Positions 14,001-25,297 of a stretch of DNA of 64,000 nt are shown here, in pieces. Origin of the DNA: Callipepla californica brunnescens (lineage: Eukaryota; Chordata; Aves; Galliformes; Odontophoridae); assembly GCA_023055505.1 (NCBI GenBank), contig JALIRH010000001.1:96378530-96442529 (forward strand), in the 5' to 3' direction. The position numbers and the translations under genes are program-made. The notes under the pieces are model-generated. The model was given only the letters and a program-made list of their open reading frames with translations, was not told the DNA's origin and did not search any database. The number at the start of each line of letters is the position of its first letter. The first letter of the stretch is position 1.

Positions 14001-17000
14001 TTCTGAGACCTTATTCCTGCTATGAGAATAATATTATTCAGACTAGCTAGGCATTCTGTCTCCTGTACCATAAACTCTGCCCCATCCAGTCACTGGTACA
14101 ATTCAGTCTTTTGCCTCAATACCTGAGATTCAACTTGATTCAGTTGTCCAAACATGGGTGCTTACAGATGGAGCAATCATGAGGCCTGTTTCTGGCAGGC
14201 TTGCAATTTTCTGGAGTAGCATCTGAATGCCATGCCTTGGGACATTTCTGACAGCAAGTTTCTATGTGAGGGCAGCAGATGTGAATCCCAAAACAATACA
14301 ATCAGTGGACTCTGCTAGACTATTCAACCCACCATGAAGTAGTTCTGCATGCTCTCTCCAAAATTCATCAACTGCGTGGACTAGATCTCTATACTTAGTT
14401 GACATCTGTTCATCCCCATTCAGGCTCCAAAATTCAGAGGTCTTAATTTCAACCTTATTTATGACTCCTCAGGCCTGATTCGGTTGTGTCAATATACATG
14501 TCTCTGTCTTCCACTTGTTAAGTGTCAAGGTCCCCCTTAAGTTCTGTATCAAGTATGTAAACTACATGGAGGTAACTGTGTTCCATATTTAGGTGTGGAA
14601 TAGCCAGAGATAACTATGTTTAGAAAATCAAATCAAGCCCTAAGTGTTACTCCATGGGTATTTCAGAATAAAGGAGAAAAAATACTTTGTAAGAGAGAAT
14701 AACCTGAATGCCAGGTGCCATAAACTCTGAAAATAAGGACATGCAAGATGTTTAAACATTTTCAACATTGATTTCTTTTTCTTTTACTATACTACCATTA
14801 AAATGAACAATTGCAAATTTCTGAGAAATATCAATACGGATCTTTTTTTTCCTAGATTGTGACTTGAATGATACACAGCATCAAAAAACAACATAGGATT
14901 TGTGTTTTGGCTGTAAAAAAAAGCATTTGCTCTAAATAACTCTAAAATTCTGTTTTCTGAAGGTTGGCTCATCATGCTATTCATGTGTTCATGCAATACA
15001 GAAGAACAGCAACTTGCCAGATCTCTCTAGCAGGGGCAAAACCACTTCAGCTATTTTTATTCCACCTTATAAATGGCCTAGAACAAAGAATTCCTGACAG
15101 AACTTAGTACTATAGGCTTTCTGCAGCTAGTAGTGGATATTCCCTTGGGCCCAGAGCTCAGAACTGAGCTTTGAATTCCACTGGGGCTGAAACAAGAAGA
15201 AAAATGTCATAATTTGCATTCAACAACTTTAATTTTTGGCTAAATGTGAGGAAAATCTGGGAGAAGCAGAAGACAGAGTTGTGCATTATTTTGAGATATT
15301 TTATTTTTATGTTGTGGCACGTACAAAGCAAATCATAACTCCTTAGAGTTAAAAAGATATTACTGTTAATAGGGTATTAAGAGCAGTAAGGTATGCAGTA
15401 TATTTGGGTTCAAAATGATTATAAGCTAGAAAGTGAAAACCTTTTAAAACAAACTGTTCTTGTTTAAGTGAAGTCACACAGCAGTTTGCAAGATATTTGT
15501 CAAGTTAGTCCTTGAAAATGCTAGAATTCTTAAGATGCAATAATGATAACTATCAGATAGGTATGTCATGGATATTCTGAAATATCTAATCGGTGGATTT
15601 AGTTTACAAATACAAGTCAAAGTTACATAGCTGAGGAGAAAACAGACAATTTCTTCATAATCTTCTGTTCTGCAGTTTGTTTCTATGACATCCAATAAAA
15701 AACATTGTCAATATGGATTGTGCCAGGTATTTAAAAAGTTTACTTGCTGATTAGTAGTAAATTGTATTAGAGACGTCTCCTTTTCTTTCTTAGATGATGA
15801 TTTAGTATCAGAATATTTTCAAGAAGAACCTTAACAATTATCATGACACTATTTAGGGCAGATAACTAAACAAGTATTTAACTGGCCTATCTTTAACGCT
15901 AGTTAAACCTAAGAAGATACGTCCCATACAATTTAAAATTAAAATCCATTTTTCGTCTCATAACCCATGTTATCTACTTGAGGACTGGAATAAAATCACT
16001 GAAATCCCCGACTTCCTTGCAAAATCCAGATAAAAGAATGAAAGAATGAAAGAATTAAGGATCTTAAAGGTTATTCTGACCACATGGACATGATTAATGA
16101 AGAAGATGCATTCAAATTACTTCAATCACTTAATAAAAATATTCATGACATGACAAAAAACTGTCAGTTCTGAAATATAGTGAAGAACCTCTTCAAATTA
16201 GATTATACTAAATGACTGCCTTTGACAAAATAAATCTTGTTTTCCTTTGATCTTCTGATAATGCCAACACATACTTTACAGGGGTCTGGCAAGAAACACA
16301 CAAGAGGATCCTCACTTGCTAAAATCAATAACATCCATTTCCATGCCTCAGAGACAGAAGACATGCTAGCTAGTAACGAAACATGCAACATGCTCACTGG
16401 AGGCTGGAGGAAAACTTGTTTGTGCCCAGTTCAGTATACCAGAGTGACTGCTGAAGAATAACTCAGCCCTGTAAAACTCTTATGCCTAGCACTGTCAGAG
16501 TGGGTTTCTGCATCTGCCAAATCAAGCAAAGGTCGATTGTGCAAGTCAGCCTTGCCTGAGGGCTTGTCTATCTTGAACATTCAAATTTCCAAAACAATTC
16601 TATTGCTTTCTTTCATGAATTAGCATTTGTGCTGTATTTTTTTCTTCAGTTTTAATCTTTGCTTCATCCCTCATCTGCTTACTGATTTGTAACATCTCTT
16701 TAGTAGGTGCTGCCCCAAACAAATTATAACAAAAGATGCATGAGTTTAATCCATGCATTTAATTTATGAAGGATAAGTTATATGTTTTTCCTCTCATATT
16801 TATCTTTTTTTCTGAATTAAGTATGGAATAAGTCAGGGGAGGAGTGGAACATAAGGTCTTACTTTTAAGTTTGTTTGTTCCATCTGGGATAAGAGCCATG
16901 AGTCGGGCTCAAGATTATCACTGTTCAAAAGTAAAGAATAATTATGCAAGAAGTCTTCCTTATTATAAATAACATAAAACAAAATTCAACAATTATCAAA

Positions 17001-20000
17001 GAAAACTCTGAAAACTTTTGACCTGCACTATTTCATTTAATTCTCCTGTGCACTTTTATTAAGAAGTAGGCACAAGGTTATGATTGCCTATTACCTTTTC
17101 CAATAAGCCGAGCTTCATTTTGTGTGTAGTCCAATACTGCTCAGTTAATGAAGAGCTCTTTTAGTATTTTTTTTTCTCTACTGCTCAGAAGATAGAATTC
17201 TGATTTTCCTAGCGGCTGTTCTTATGTTGCTCATTCTTACACAGTTGTATATTTCAGAAATACATATTTAATAGTATTTGTCATCATTCTGATTGAATGG
17301 ACATTTTAGAATGAGATATTTAATTAAAGTATCCAATAATGTGTTATGTCTCCAAAACGTTAGTCATTTTGTCTCATTCTATTTTCTATGCAGGGTGACA
17401 TTTGATTGCATTTGTGAATGATCAGCTATTATACATTTCTGATTTCTTTCCCCCTTCCCTTACTCCTTCGTCTTCTACTTCTTCTCTTCAGATTGTCACC
17501 CAGTTATTGGTGTTAGGTTCCCTTGCTGAGTTTCTCATATCTGTTGCTTTTCCTGTCCAGATCCAGCTCTTCAAGTGTGTGCTGGCACCTTCTCAGATGC
17601 TCTACCCCCCACATCTTTCTCTCTTTCTCCTTTATTTGCCAGTCTTTCTTCTGTCTCTTTCTCTGCTCCTGACCATTCTGTTTACTTTACTGCCTTTCTT
17701 TTACCACTGTGGTTTCCACTAACAAACCTAGATATCTTGCCCAAAAAATCGTGGCTTCAACCATCCAACTCTTAAGTCAATTTGATAAATAAATCTTTAT
17801 ACTCTTTCTTTCTTCCTTTGGCCTAGGTTAGTAAGTTTGTTGTTCTTCTAGGAGGTTCTCAAACAGAATCTCCTGAAGTCTAAGCCAGGAATTCATTCTG
17901 CAGCTTTCCAAGAGTTTATAAAATTCTCAAACAGGAACAAATGTTTACAGACAACACTAATGGCTCTTTAACACTGCAGCATATATTTCCTAGCTTTGCA
18001 CTTGACAATGAGTAAAACAGTCATCTGAAAACAAAACAAAATAAAAAAATATATTCAATGTCATTCACTGCTTGTGAATACATTTAGACTGAACAGTTCA
18101 ATAATGGCAAGTTTCACAGTAATAAATTGAAACTTTATAAGACATGAAATCACTCTTAAGAAATGAGAAGTCACTTTCTCATTTTAGGGAGGTGTCTGTC
18201 TGTTTCTATAGTGACTAGATTCTCCTCAGGCCTTAAAAGTTGTGTATACTAGGTCTATGAGTTTAGAAATTGAAGTGCCAGCCTGTTGGTTTTACTGCGA
18301 AAATAAAAAAGGCTGTGTCCACCTCGTTAGTTGTGAACAGTCCCAATGGCCATGGAATTGCAATACAAGAAGAATACATCAGGAAAAACTGCAGCTTTTA
18401 CATGGTGTAGAGCTAACTTCCATGGGGAATGGAATAAAATCCCTCACACTGCATTTGACATTGCTCACACATCAGTGATGATAGCCATCTTCAAATCAAA
18501 CCATGAGGAACATGTAGGTCAACAGCCAAAGCAGCTACATTTTTCCTCGGGACTGATTGAAATCTCCAACCAGGTCATGGTCCAGGAAAGAATAACTGCC
18601 TTGTGGTCTTTCGTCTGGAGAACTCCCTTTAGTAGATCTGATTTTCTTAAGCTTGGCAGACAGAATAAGATCCCCACTGTACAATAAGCAGTGCCATCAA
18701 AGAATTCATGTTTAATGTTAAGGATTCTCTTTTCAGGAATAATATTTAGTTAGTATTACGTTTATGACTAACACGGTCATACATTTGTCACTAATATCAT
18801 GCAAAAACAGATTTTTTTAAAGTCATTGAATAACACAGTTCTGATGAGTTAGAAGCAAGTTGTAAAGTACAGAAAATCAGTGTAAATCTTGGATAAAATT
18901 GGTTGATTATATACATTATGAAAAATATATTTTGAATAGGGCAGGAAAATTATTTATGTGAGTCTTTATGGGATATATTCAGCAACTTTCTAAGTATATT
19001 TATCTCTTATTTTTCAGATAAAGAATTTATTGGGGAAGTTCAAATATATTATTTAGACAAAATAAAACTGCTTATACAACATTAATATTTTATTTTCAGA
19101 ATTCTGGAATCTTGCAATATTACTCCTAATTAAGTGCAGTGTGATTGAGTTTTATGTATTTCATTTTTATAACAAGTATATTTTTTCTATTCAAAAATGT
19201 AAAGCTTCTGATTTCTGTATGTTTGGTACTATCTTCTACAACTCATACAGGTGTAAACCATAAAACTTTTTTAAGAAAATTACTCCCAGAATTTATTATT
19301 GGAGGGTTCCTACCTCTTTTTCTTCTTGCAGACCACTCATCTACATATTTCTGGAATGGTTGATGCAGAATTCCTGAGAAAAGAGCCTGATCCACCCAAA
19401 AAAACAACTGTGATACATTTCTTGACCCACAAAGAATGGGTAAGTTCTGTGGAAAAATAATAATTGGAAACAATGGTAAACAAATGTTTTAATTATCCAA
19501 ATTTCCCTACTGAATGAATTGTTGGTTAGTTTCTCTTTCTAATATGAATAAATAAATTAAATGTCAGCCAAACTAGCTAGGTAATTGTGATCAGAAAACA
19601 TACCCAAGTGGTAAAGATCAATGACTTGTGTCCAGTGAACAAATATTAAAGTTTATTCTTACAATGAAAACATGAAATATGTATAAATTGGATGCACATG
19701 TAAGTGTACAAATATATGTGTAACTGCATGCACGTTTATATACATATAAATATTTTAACCAGACCAGCTTGTTGTATAGAAAATTGCTATAAAATAATCT
19801 TTTCTTCTAAAAGGAAAATATTTTGTAATATATGTAAACTACAGCCAAGTCTGTATTGAACTCCTCTCAAATTATTTGGTTAAAGGGTAAATACACCTTG
19901 TAACTCATAATGAAAATCTTAAAGGTATGGGTGGAGATTAACACTGCAGGCTGTCTACAGAATATTAATAAAATTCAATATATTTTCTAAAAGGCGTAAT

Positions 20001-20690
20001 TTATATTTTGTGGAAATGAGTCTCTTTTCTAATAAAATTCTTCTGTCCTTCATTCTGTTCATATAATTTTTCTATAAATCATCCTGTAGGATTTTTTTCT
20101 AAATATTCATCTCAGATAGAACCGATTTAAATAAGCCCTCTTAGCAAGATATTTCTAAATTAAAATGACACCATGAGCAATACCTTATCCAATATGCTTC
20201 CTCCTATAGAATTTCTTTGTGACTAAAACAATATTTTGTAGAATTACATTATGTTAAAATAGACGATCTGAGGTGATACTCCTAGTATATAAATAATATG
20301 TAAAAAGATCAACAAATTATCTTTTTAACCATTTTAATTTCACTGTTCCCTAAAACTGTGAGAAAGTAGCTGATTTTCCCTCTGCAGCTACATATACTGT
20401 GAAAAAACCTAAGGGCACTGCACTCAGCTTCACCACAAAGAATGAATAAGAAAGGAGAAAGTGCTGTTGGTTATATTTTATTTTCTTGGATTTGCAGTAA
20501 CATTATGCTCTTTGTAGTCGTGTAGAAATAAAGTCTATGATGCTCCTGGAATTTCTGGGGAGATTTGATCAAAAAAATGGGTACACTGTATTTCTGGTAT
20601 GAAAACACAAGAAGGTACCTGGTATTGTATGTTAGTTTAAGGAAGGTCAACTTCCAATTTGGAGCCAAATTTCATGATGTTTTCTCAAAA
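11071..20690. other. Unassigned AT-rich noncoding DNA
   Basis: About 9.6 kb with no gene or repeat that I can support. Open frames stay below about 113 codons. The pyrimidine-rich frame at 17402-17722 is a compositional effect. A short GAATGAAA-like triplication lies near 16032-16055. A retrocopied or lineage-specific exon cannot be excluded by eye, but no splice pattern or protein family suggests one. Confidence 0.55.
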
Positions 20691-20738
20691 GTAGGCTTCC
20701 TAGACCAAGTTGCACAGGTAGGTATCCAGGCAGGTCTT

Positions 20739-21281
20739 TGTCATGGTTTCATGATTTTTTGTATCGGTATTCCACATCATAACATCATGTAGTGCATTAA
20801 GAGTTAAAGAGTTAATGCTCCTGCTCCGTGAATAATCAATAGTTATGGGTATAGCTGTCTCAGAAGAGAAGAACTATGTACCCCAGAGGACTTTGCATTG
20901 CTTTGTATTTTTACGTGTTTGAGTGCCATGAGATACTCTCTCTTTCCTTTGGGATTGACTCAGCAGTGGGTGCTCGCTGCTGTCTCGCCTTCAGTGTTAG
21001 TATAAGTCCTTCAGTTTATCAGACACTCTCTCTTGCTCGTTTTATTTGATTTATTAGCTTCCATTCCAATTATACTGTATTATATTGTGTTATTTTGCTT
21101 TCTGATATCTTATTTAGTAAATTAGCTTTCCTCCTCAGATCGTTGCTGCTGTTTTGTTTTTAGACCCATCTCCCTTTTCCTTTTTCCCTTTTCCCATTCC
21201 CCTTTCCTGAGGCATGGGTCTGTGGGTCCCCCACACCAATCATCACGGAACTGGGCCAAACCAGCCCATAAACGACTGACA
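20739..21281 (+). mobile_element. Solo LTR (ERVL-like), copy 1
   Basis: 543-bp element that starts TGTCATGG and ends CTGACA, so it has the TG...CA ends of an LTR. It is flanked by a perfect 5-bp target duplication, GTCTT at 20734-20738 and 21282-21286. The flanks rejoin into continuous CR1 sequence, which confirms both ends exactly. Five-base duplications fit class III (ERVL-type) endogenous retroviruses; the family name is inference. No internal gag-pol sequence remains, so this is a solo LTR left by LTR-LTR recombination. It is homologous to the copies at 24329-24874 and 28398-28928. Confidence 0.92.
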
Positions 21282-22179
21282 GTCTTGAACACCTCCAGCG
21301 AAGGAGACTCCGCAACCTCTCTGGGCAGCCTGTGGCAGTGCTCTGTCACCCTCTGAAGAAGTTCTTATGAATATTTGTGTGGCACTTCTTATGCTTCAGT
21401 TTGACAATTTCCCCTCATCCTATTGCCATGAACTACTGAGAAGAGACCAACCACATCCCTTTGCCTTCCACTTCATAGATATTTATATACACGGATCTAT
21501 AGAAGTTTAGAAGTTTAAACTCAGATCCCTTCTAAGTCTTCGTTTTTGAAGGCTGAACAGCCTTTCCTCAAAAGAGAGGTGCTCCAGGCCCTTTATCATC
21601 TTTGTAGCCCTCTGGTGGACTCTTTTGAGGAGATCCCTGTCATTTTTTGTGCCAGAGAGGCCAGAACTGGGCACAATACTCCAGGTGAGACCTGACAATA
21701 GCAGAGTAGAGGGGGAGGATCACCTCCCTTGACCTATTGGCCACGCTCTTTTTAATGCACCCCAGGATGTATTGGCCACCAGGGCACACTGCTGGCTCAT
21801 GGCCAACCTGTCATTCACCAGGACACCCAGGTCCCTCTCCTCATAGCTCCTCTCCAGCAGGTCATCCCCCAGACTGTACCAGTGCATGTGGTTATTCTTC
21901 CCTAGGTGCAAAACTCTACACTTGCTCTTGTTAAACCTTGTCTGGTTCTAGTCTGCCCAACTCTCCAGACTGTACAGGTCTCACTGAATGGCTACACAGC
22001 CTTCCAACATGTCAGCCATTTCTCCCAGCTTTGTATCATCAGCAAACTTGCGGAGGATGTACTCTATCCCTTATCAAGGTGATGAAGATGTTGAACAGGA
22101 CCAGACCCAGCACCGACTCCTAAGGAACACAGCTAAGTGCAGGCCTCCAACTGAACTCTGTGCCACCAGTCACAACCCT

Positions 22180-22818
22180 CTAATCTCTGCTAGTCTGCTG
22201 GTTCCCAATCCACCTTACTGTACACTCATCTATTCCACACTTCCTCAGATTTGTTGTAAGGATGCTGTGGGAGACCGTGTCAAATGCCTTGCTGAAATTA
22301 AGGTAGACTACACCCACTGGTCTCCCCCCATCCACCCAGCCAGTGACAACATCGTAGAAGGCCACCAGGTTGGTCGAGCATGACCTTCCCCCTGGTGAAC
22401 CCATGCTGACTACTCCTGATAATCCTCTTCTCTTCCAATTGCCTTGAGAGAGCATCCAGAACAAGCTGTTCTATCACCTTTCCAGGGACAAAGGTGAGGC
22501 TGACTAGCCTATAGATCCCCAGATACTCTTTCTTGCTCCTTTTGAAGAGCAGAGTGACACTGGCTATCCTCCTGTCTTCAGGCAACTCTCCCATTCTCCA
22601 AGATCTCTCAAAGAGGTCATTGCCAGATCGAAGTCCAAGTTGGCTTTAGCCTTCCCTGTTGCATCCCTGCAGGCCCTGACAACGTTCTGATATTCTCCCC
22701 AAGTGGTCAGACCCTTTTTCCACATTTCATGGACCTCTCTCTTCCCTTTGAGCCTATGCATTACCCTTTTGCTCATACACACAGGCCTACTGCCACCCTT
22801 GCCTGATTTCTTACTCAC
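22180..22818 (-). pseudogene. CR1 ORF2 reverse-transcriptase fragment, broken
   Basis: Three overlapping minus-strand frames together cover the central reverse-transcriptase part of CR1 ORF2. In protein order they contain a linker region (22564-22818), the block leading to SQHGF (22298-22594) and the catalytic-domain motif FSKAFDTVSH (22180-22464). Passing from one to the next requires changes of frame, so the protein cannot be made. It encoded the polymerase used for target-primed reverse transcription of the LINE RNA. Confidence 0.88.
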
Positions 22819-22830
22819 AGGGATGCACTA

Positions 22831-22942
22831 ATCCTGAGCTTGGAAGAAGCACTTCATTGTTTTCTTTGACAGGTGAAATACAAATAGCAAATGAAGGTTG
22901 AAATGGGCCCATAATTTTCTTTTTTCTTTCAGTTCACACATT
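22831..22942. other. Spacer between two CR1 copies
   Basis: About 110 bp of sequence separating the 5' break of one minus-strand CR1 from the 3' tail of the next. Nothing recognisable beyond a pyrimidine-rich stretch near 22917-22932. Confidence 0.5.
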
Positions 22943-23790
22943 GATAGAATCATAGAATCACCAAGGTTAGAAAAGACCTAGATCATCCAGTCCAACCATA
23001 CACCTATCACCCATCATTCTCACTAAATCATGTTACTCAACACAATATCTAAACATTCCTTGAATACCTCCAGGGTCGGTGACTCCACCACTTCCTTGGC
23101 AGCCCATTCCAGAGCCTGACCACTCTTTTGGAGAGGTATTTCATAACATTCAGTATGAATTTCCCCTTGCACCACTTAAAGCCATTCCCTATAGTCCTAT
23201 CACTAGTTACATGAGAAAAGAGGCCAACCCCCAGCTCACTACAACCTCCCTTCAGGTACTTACAGAGAGCAATAAGGTCTCCCCAGAGCCTCCTCTTCTC
23301 CAGATGGAACAAAACCAGCTCCTTTAGTCCTCATAATGCCTGTGCAGGTAAGTTTCTTCTACACAGTTCTCCAACCATTCTGCCCCAAGCCTGTAGTGTT
23401 GCCTGGGGTTGTTGTGGTCTAAGTGCAGGACGTGGCACTTGGTGATGTTGAACGTCATCCCATTGTCTTCAGCCCAGCTATCCAGCCTCTCCAGATCCCT
23501 CTGTAGGGCCTCACTACCCCCAGGCAGATTGGCACTTCCAGCCAACTTGGTGTAGTCTGCAAACTTACTGAGGGTGCACTCAAAACACTCATCCAGGTCA
23601 TCGGTAAAGATACTGAAGAGGACAGGCCTCGGTACTGACCCCTGGGGAACACTACTTGTGAATAGTCACCAGCTGGATTTAAATCAATTCACCACCACTC
23701 TGTGGGCCCAGCCCTGCCGCCAGTTCCTTACCTAGCCAAGAGTGTACCTGTCCAAGCCATGAGATGCCAACTTCTGCAGGAGAAATCATT
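22943..23790 (-). mobile_element. CR1 LINE with internal deletion
   Basis: Minus-strand CR1. The plus strand begins with tail repeats (GATAGAATCATAGAATCA), then the 3' UTR, then ORF2 sequence. Minus-strand protein fragments at 23049-23312 ([20 protein letters not shown]) and 23324-23545 ([17 protein letters not shown]) are the CR1 ORF2 C-terminus. Compared with the copy at 41129-42050, about 255 bp of ORF2 is missing at roughly 23335-23345. The 5' break near 23790 follows CR1 sequence ending in the CAACTTCTGCAGGAGAA region. It is inactive. Confidence 0.9.
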
Positions 23791-24328
23791 CCTAGCATAT
23801 AGAAGATACACCCTGAAATATTTGTGTATTTCTCCTTATAGATCATATTTAGCAGAAGAAATGGCACTTTTCCTGTGTAAGAAGCAAGAACAACAGGCTC
23901 AAAGCTTTGTTCAGTGACACCCATCCAAGACTTATCCTGCTTAATAGCTTCTGAAGTTAATGGTTAACAACCATAAACGCAGCAGTAAAAGGATAGACAT
24001 GCAGTTCCTTCTGATGAACAAAATGTGGGCACCCCAACAGCAACAGTCACCATGCCCCTGATAACTGGGGTAGGCAGGAGCAACCCCTAGCAAACAGCTG
24101 TTGATGGATAGGATAAAAACACAAGGAATTCCCAGGAAGAATGGGTGCCCCCTTAACTGAACTGCAGCTGAGAAGGTCAACAAGACATTGCTGACTGGCT
24201 TGCTGCCTTCCTATGTACCAGTGAGACATCACTGGATCCCTGGTGATGACTACCCCGAACTGTAAACTGTTTGCTAGGATTTATCTCTTTACTATTGCTA
24301 ACTTCCCCATCTTCCCCTCATTCCTTAC
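23791..24328. other. Unassigned block between CR1 and LTR copy 2
   Basis: About 540 bp, less AT-rich than most of the window, with open frames on both strands but no domain I know. Its position inside a nested repeat cluster, and its texture, suggest an old LTR-type or other interspersed repeat, but I cannot identify it. Confidence 0.4.
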
Positions 24329-24874
24329 TGTCAATGATTTATGGGCTGGTTCAGCCCAGTCCCATGATGACTGGGTCAGGGGAACCACAGACCCATGCCC
24401 TGGGGAGGGGGAGGTGGAAAGTGAAAAAGTAGAAGGGAAATGGGCAACAATCTGAGGAGGAAAGCTGATTTACTAAATAAGATATTATAAATCAAAATAA
24501 CATAATATAATTGTGTTATAATTGAAGCTAATAAATTAAATAAAATGAGCAAGAGAGAGTGTCAGATAAACCGAAGGCCTATGTGCTGAAGGCGAGACCC
24601 ATTGTTAGCAAGCCCCTGCTGCTGGGTTGATCCCCAAAGGAAAGAGAGCATCTCGTGACACACAAACAGTTTTTATCTTTTGCTCTGAGTGGAAAAACAT
24701 AAAAATACAAAGCAACGCAAAGTCCTCTGGGGTACATAGTTCTTCTCTTCTGAGACAGGTATACCTGGAACTATTGATGATCCACAGAGCTGGAGCATTA
24801 ACTCTTTTACTCCCACTGCACTACATGATGCTATGATGTGGAATACCAATAACAAAAATCATAAAACCATGACA
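24329..24874 (-). mobile_element. Solo LTR (ERVL-like), copy 2, inverted
   Basis: 546-bp reverse-complement copy of the LTR at 20739-21281. On the plus strand it runs from TGTCAATG to CCATGACA. A 42-bp block at 24717-24758 is identical, inverted, to 20855-20896. Flanks are CTTAC at left and CTTAG at right, which I read as a 5-bp target duplication with one later substitution. Relative to copy 1 it lacks about 25 bp in the pyrimidine-rich part and has about 35-40 bp that copy 1 has lost. No viral coding sequence adjoins it. Confidence 0.9.
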
Positions 24875-25265
24875 CTTAGTAGCTTAGAAGTTGTAGAAAA
24901 TCACTGGACAACATTTAGCCTCATCTGTTGCCTCAGTCTTCCTCTGGGTGTATATATATATCCAATAATTGGATCCTGACATCCTGTGTTACACATTATC
25001 ACATTTCTTTCTAAAACAAATTTCCACAAAACTTCAAAGTTGAATATGGCAATAGTGTATGTGCATTACTTTGCACCTCCAAAAATCTATTAAACCTTGC
25101 ATTGAATCTGACTGAAAAAGAAAGAAAATGTTTCACTATACAATATGAAGTATAGACCAACATTACTATTGAAGATAGATATTCGGTTGATAATAACACC
25201 ATTATTAGTCATTGTACTACATTTAGTCCTAGTTTATTAAATATAGTAATATATAATATATAATA

Positions 25266-25297
<32 letters not shown>

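Larger units (their letters stand above)
20691..22830 (-). mobile_element. CR1 LINE, 5'-truncated, interrupted by an LTR
   Basis: Minus-strand CR1. Its 3' UTR begins near 20691 (AGACCAAGTTGCACAGG) and resumes at 21282 after a nested solo LTR. About 1.6 kb of CR1 is present, covering part of ORF2 and the 3' UTR. Broken minus-strand ORF2 pieces are visible at 21507-21698, 21720-21911, 22180-22464, 22298-22594 and 22564-22818. The 22180-22464 piece carries the reverse-transcriptase motif FSKAFDTVSH, and the 22298-22594 piece the upstream SSQHGF-type block. Frame breaks between pieces show it is dead. The canonical tail repeats are missing, so the 3' end may be truncated or eroded. Confidence 0.92.

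Noticed and set aside
17402..17722. 106-codon hydrophobic plus-strand frame
   Set aside because: Pyrimidine-rich DNA encodes mostly Leu, Ser, Phe and Pro; no signal peptide plus domain pattern and no splice context.
21737..22383. Plus-strand open frames (for example 131 codons at 21988-22383)
   Set aside because: They are antisense readings of the minus-strand CR1 ORF2.
20739..24874. The two inverted LTRs as the ends of a single large element
   Set aside because: Each has its own 5-bp flanking duplication, and the DNA between is CR1 plus unassigned sequence, not retroviral genes.
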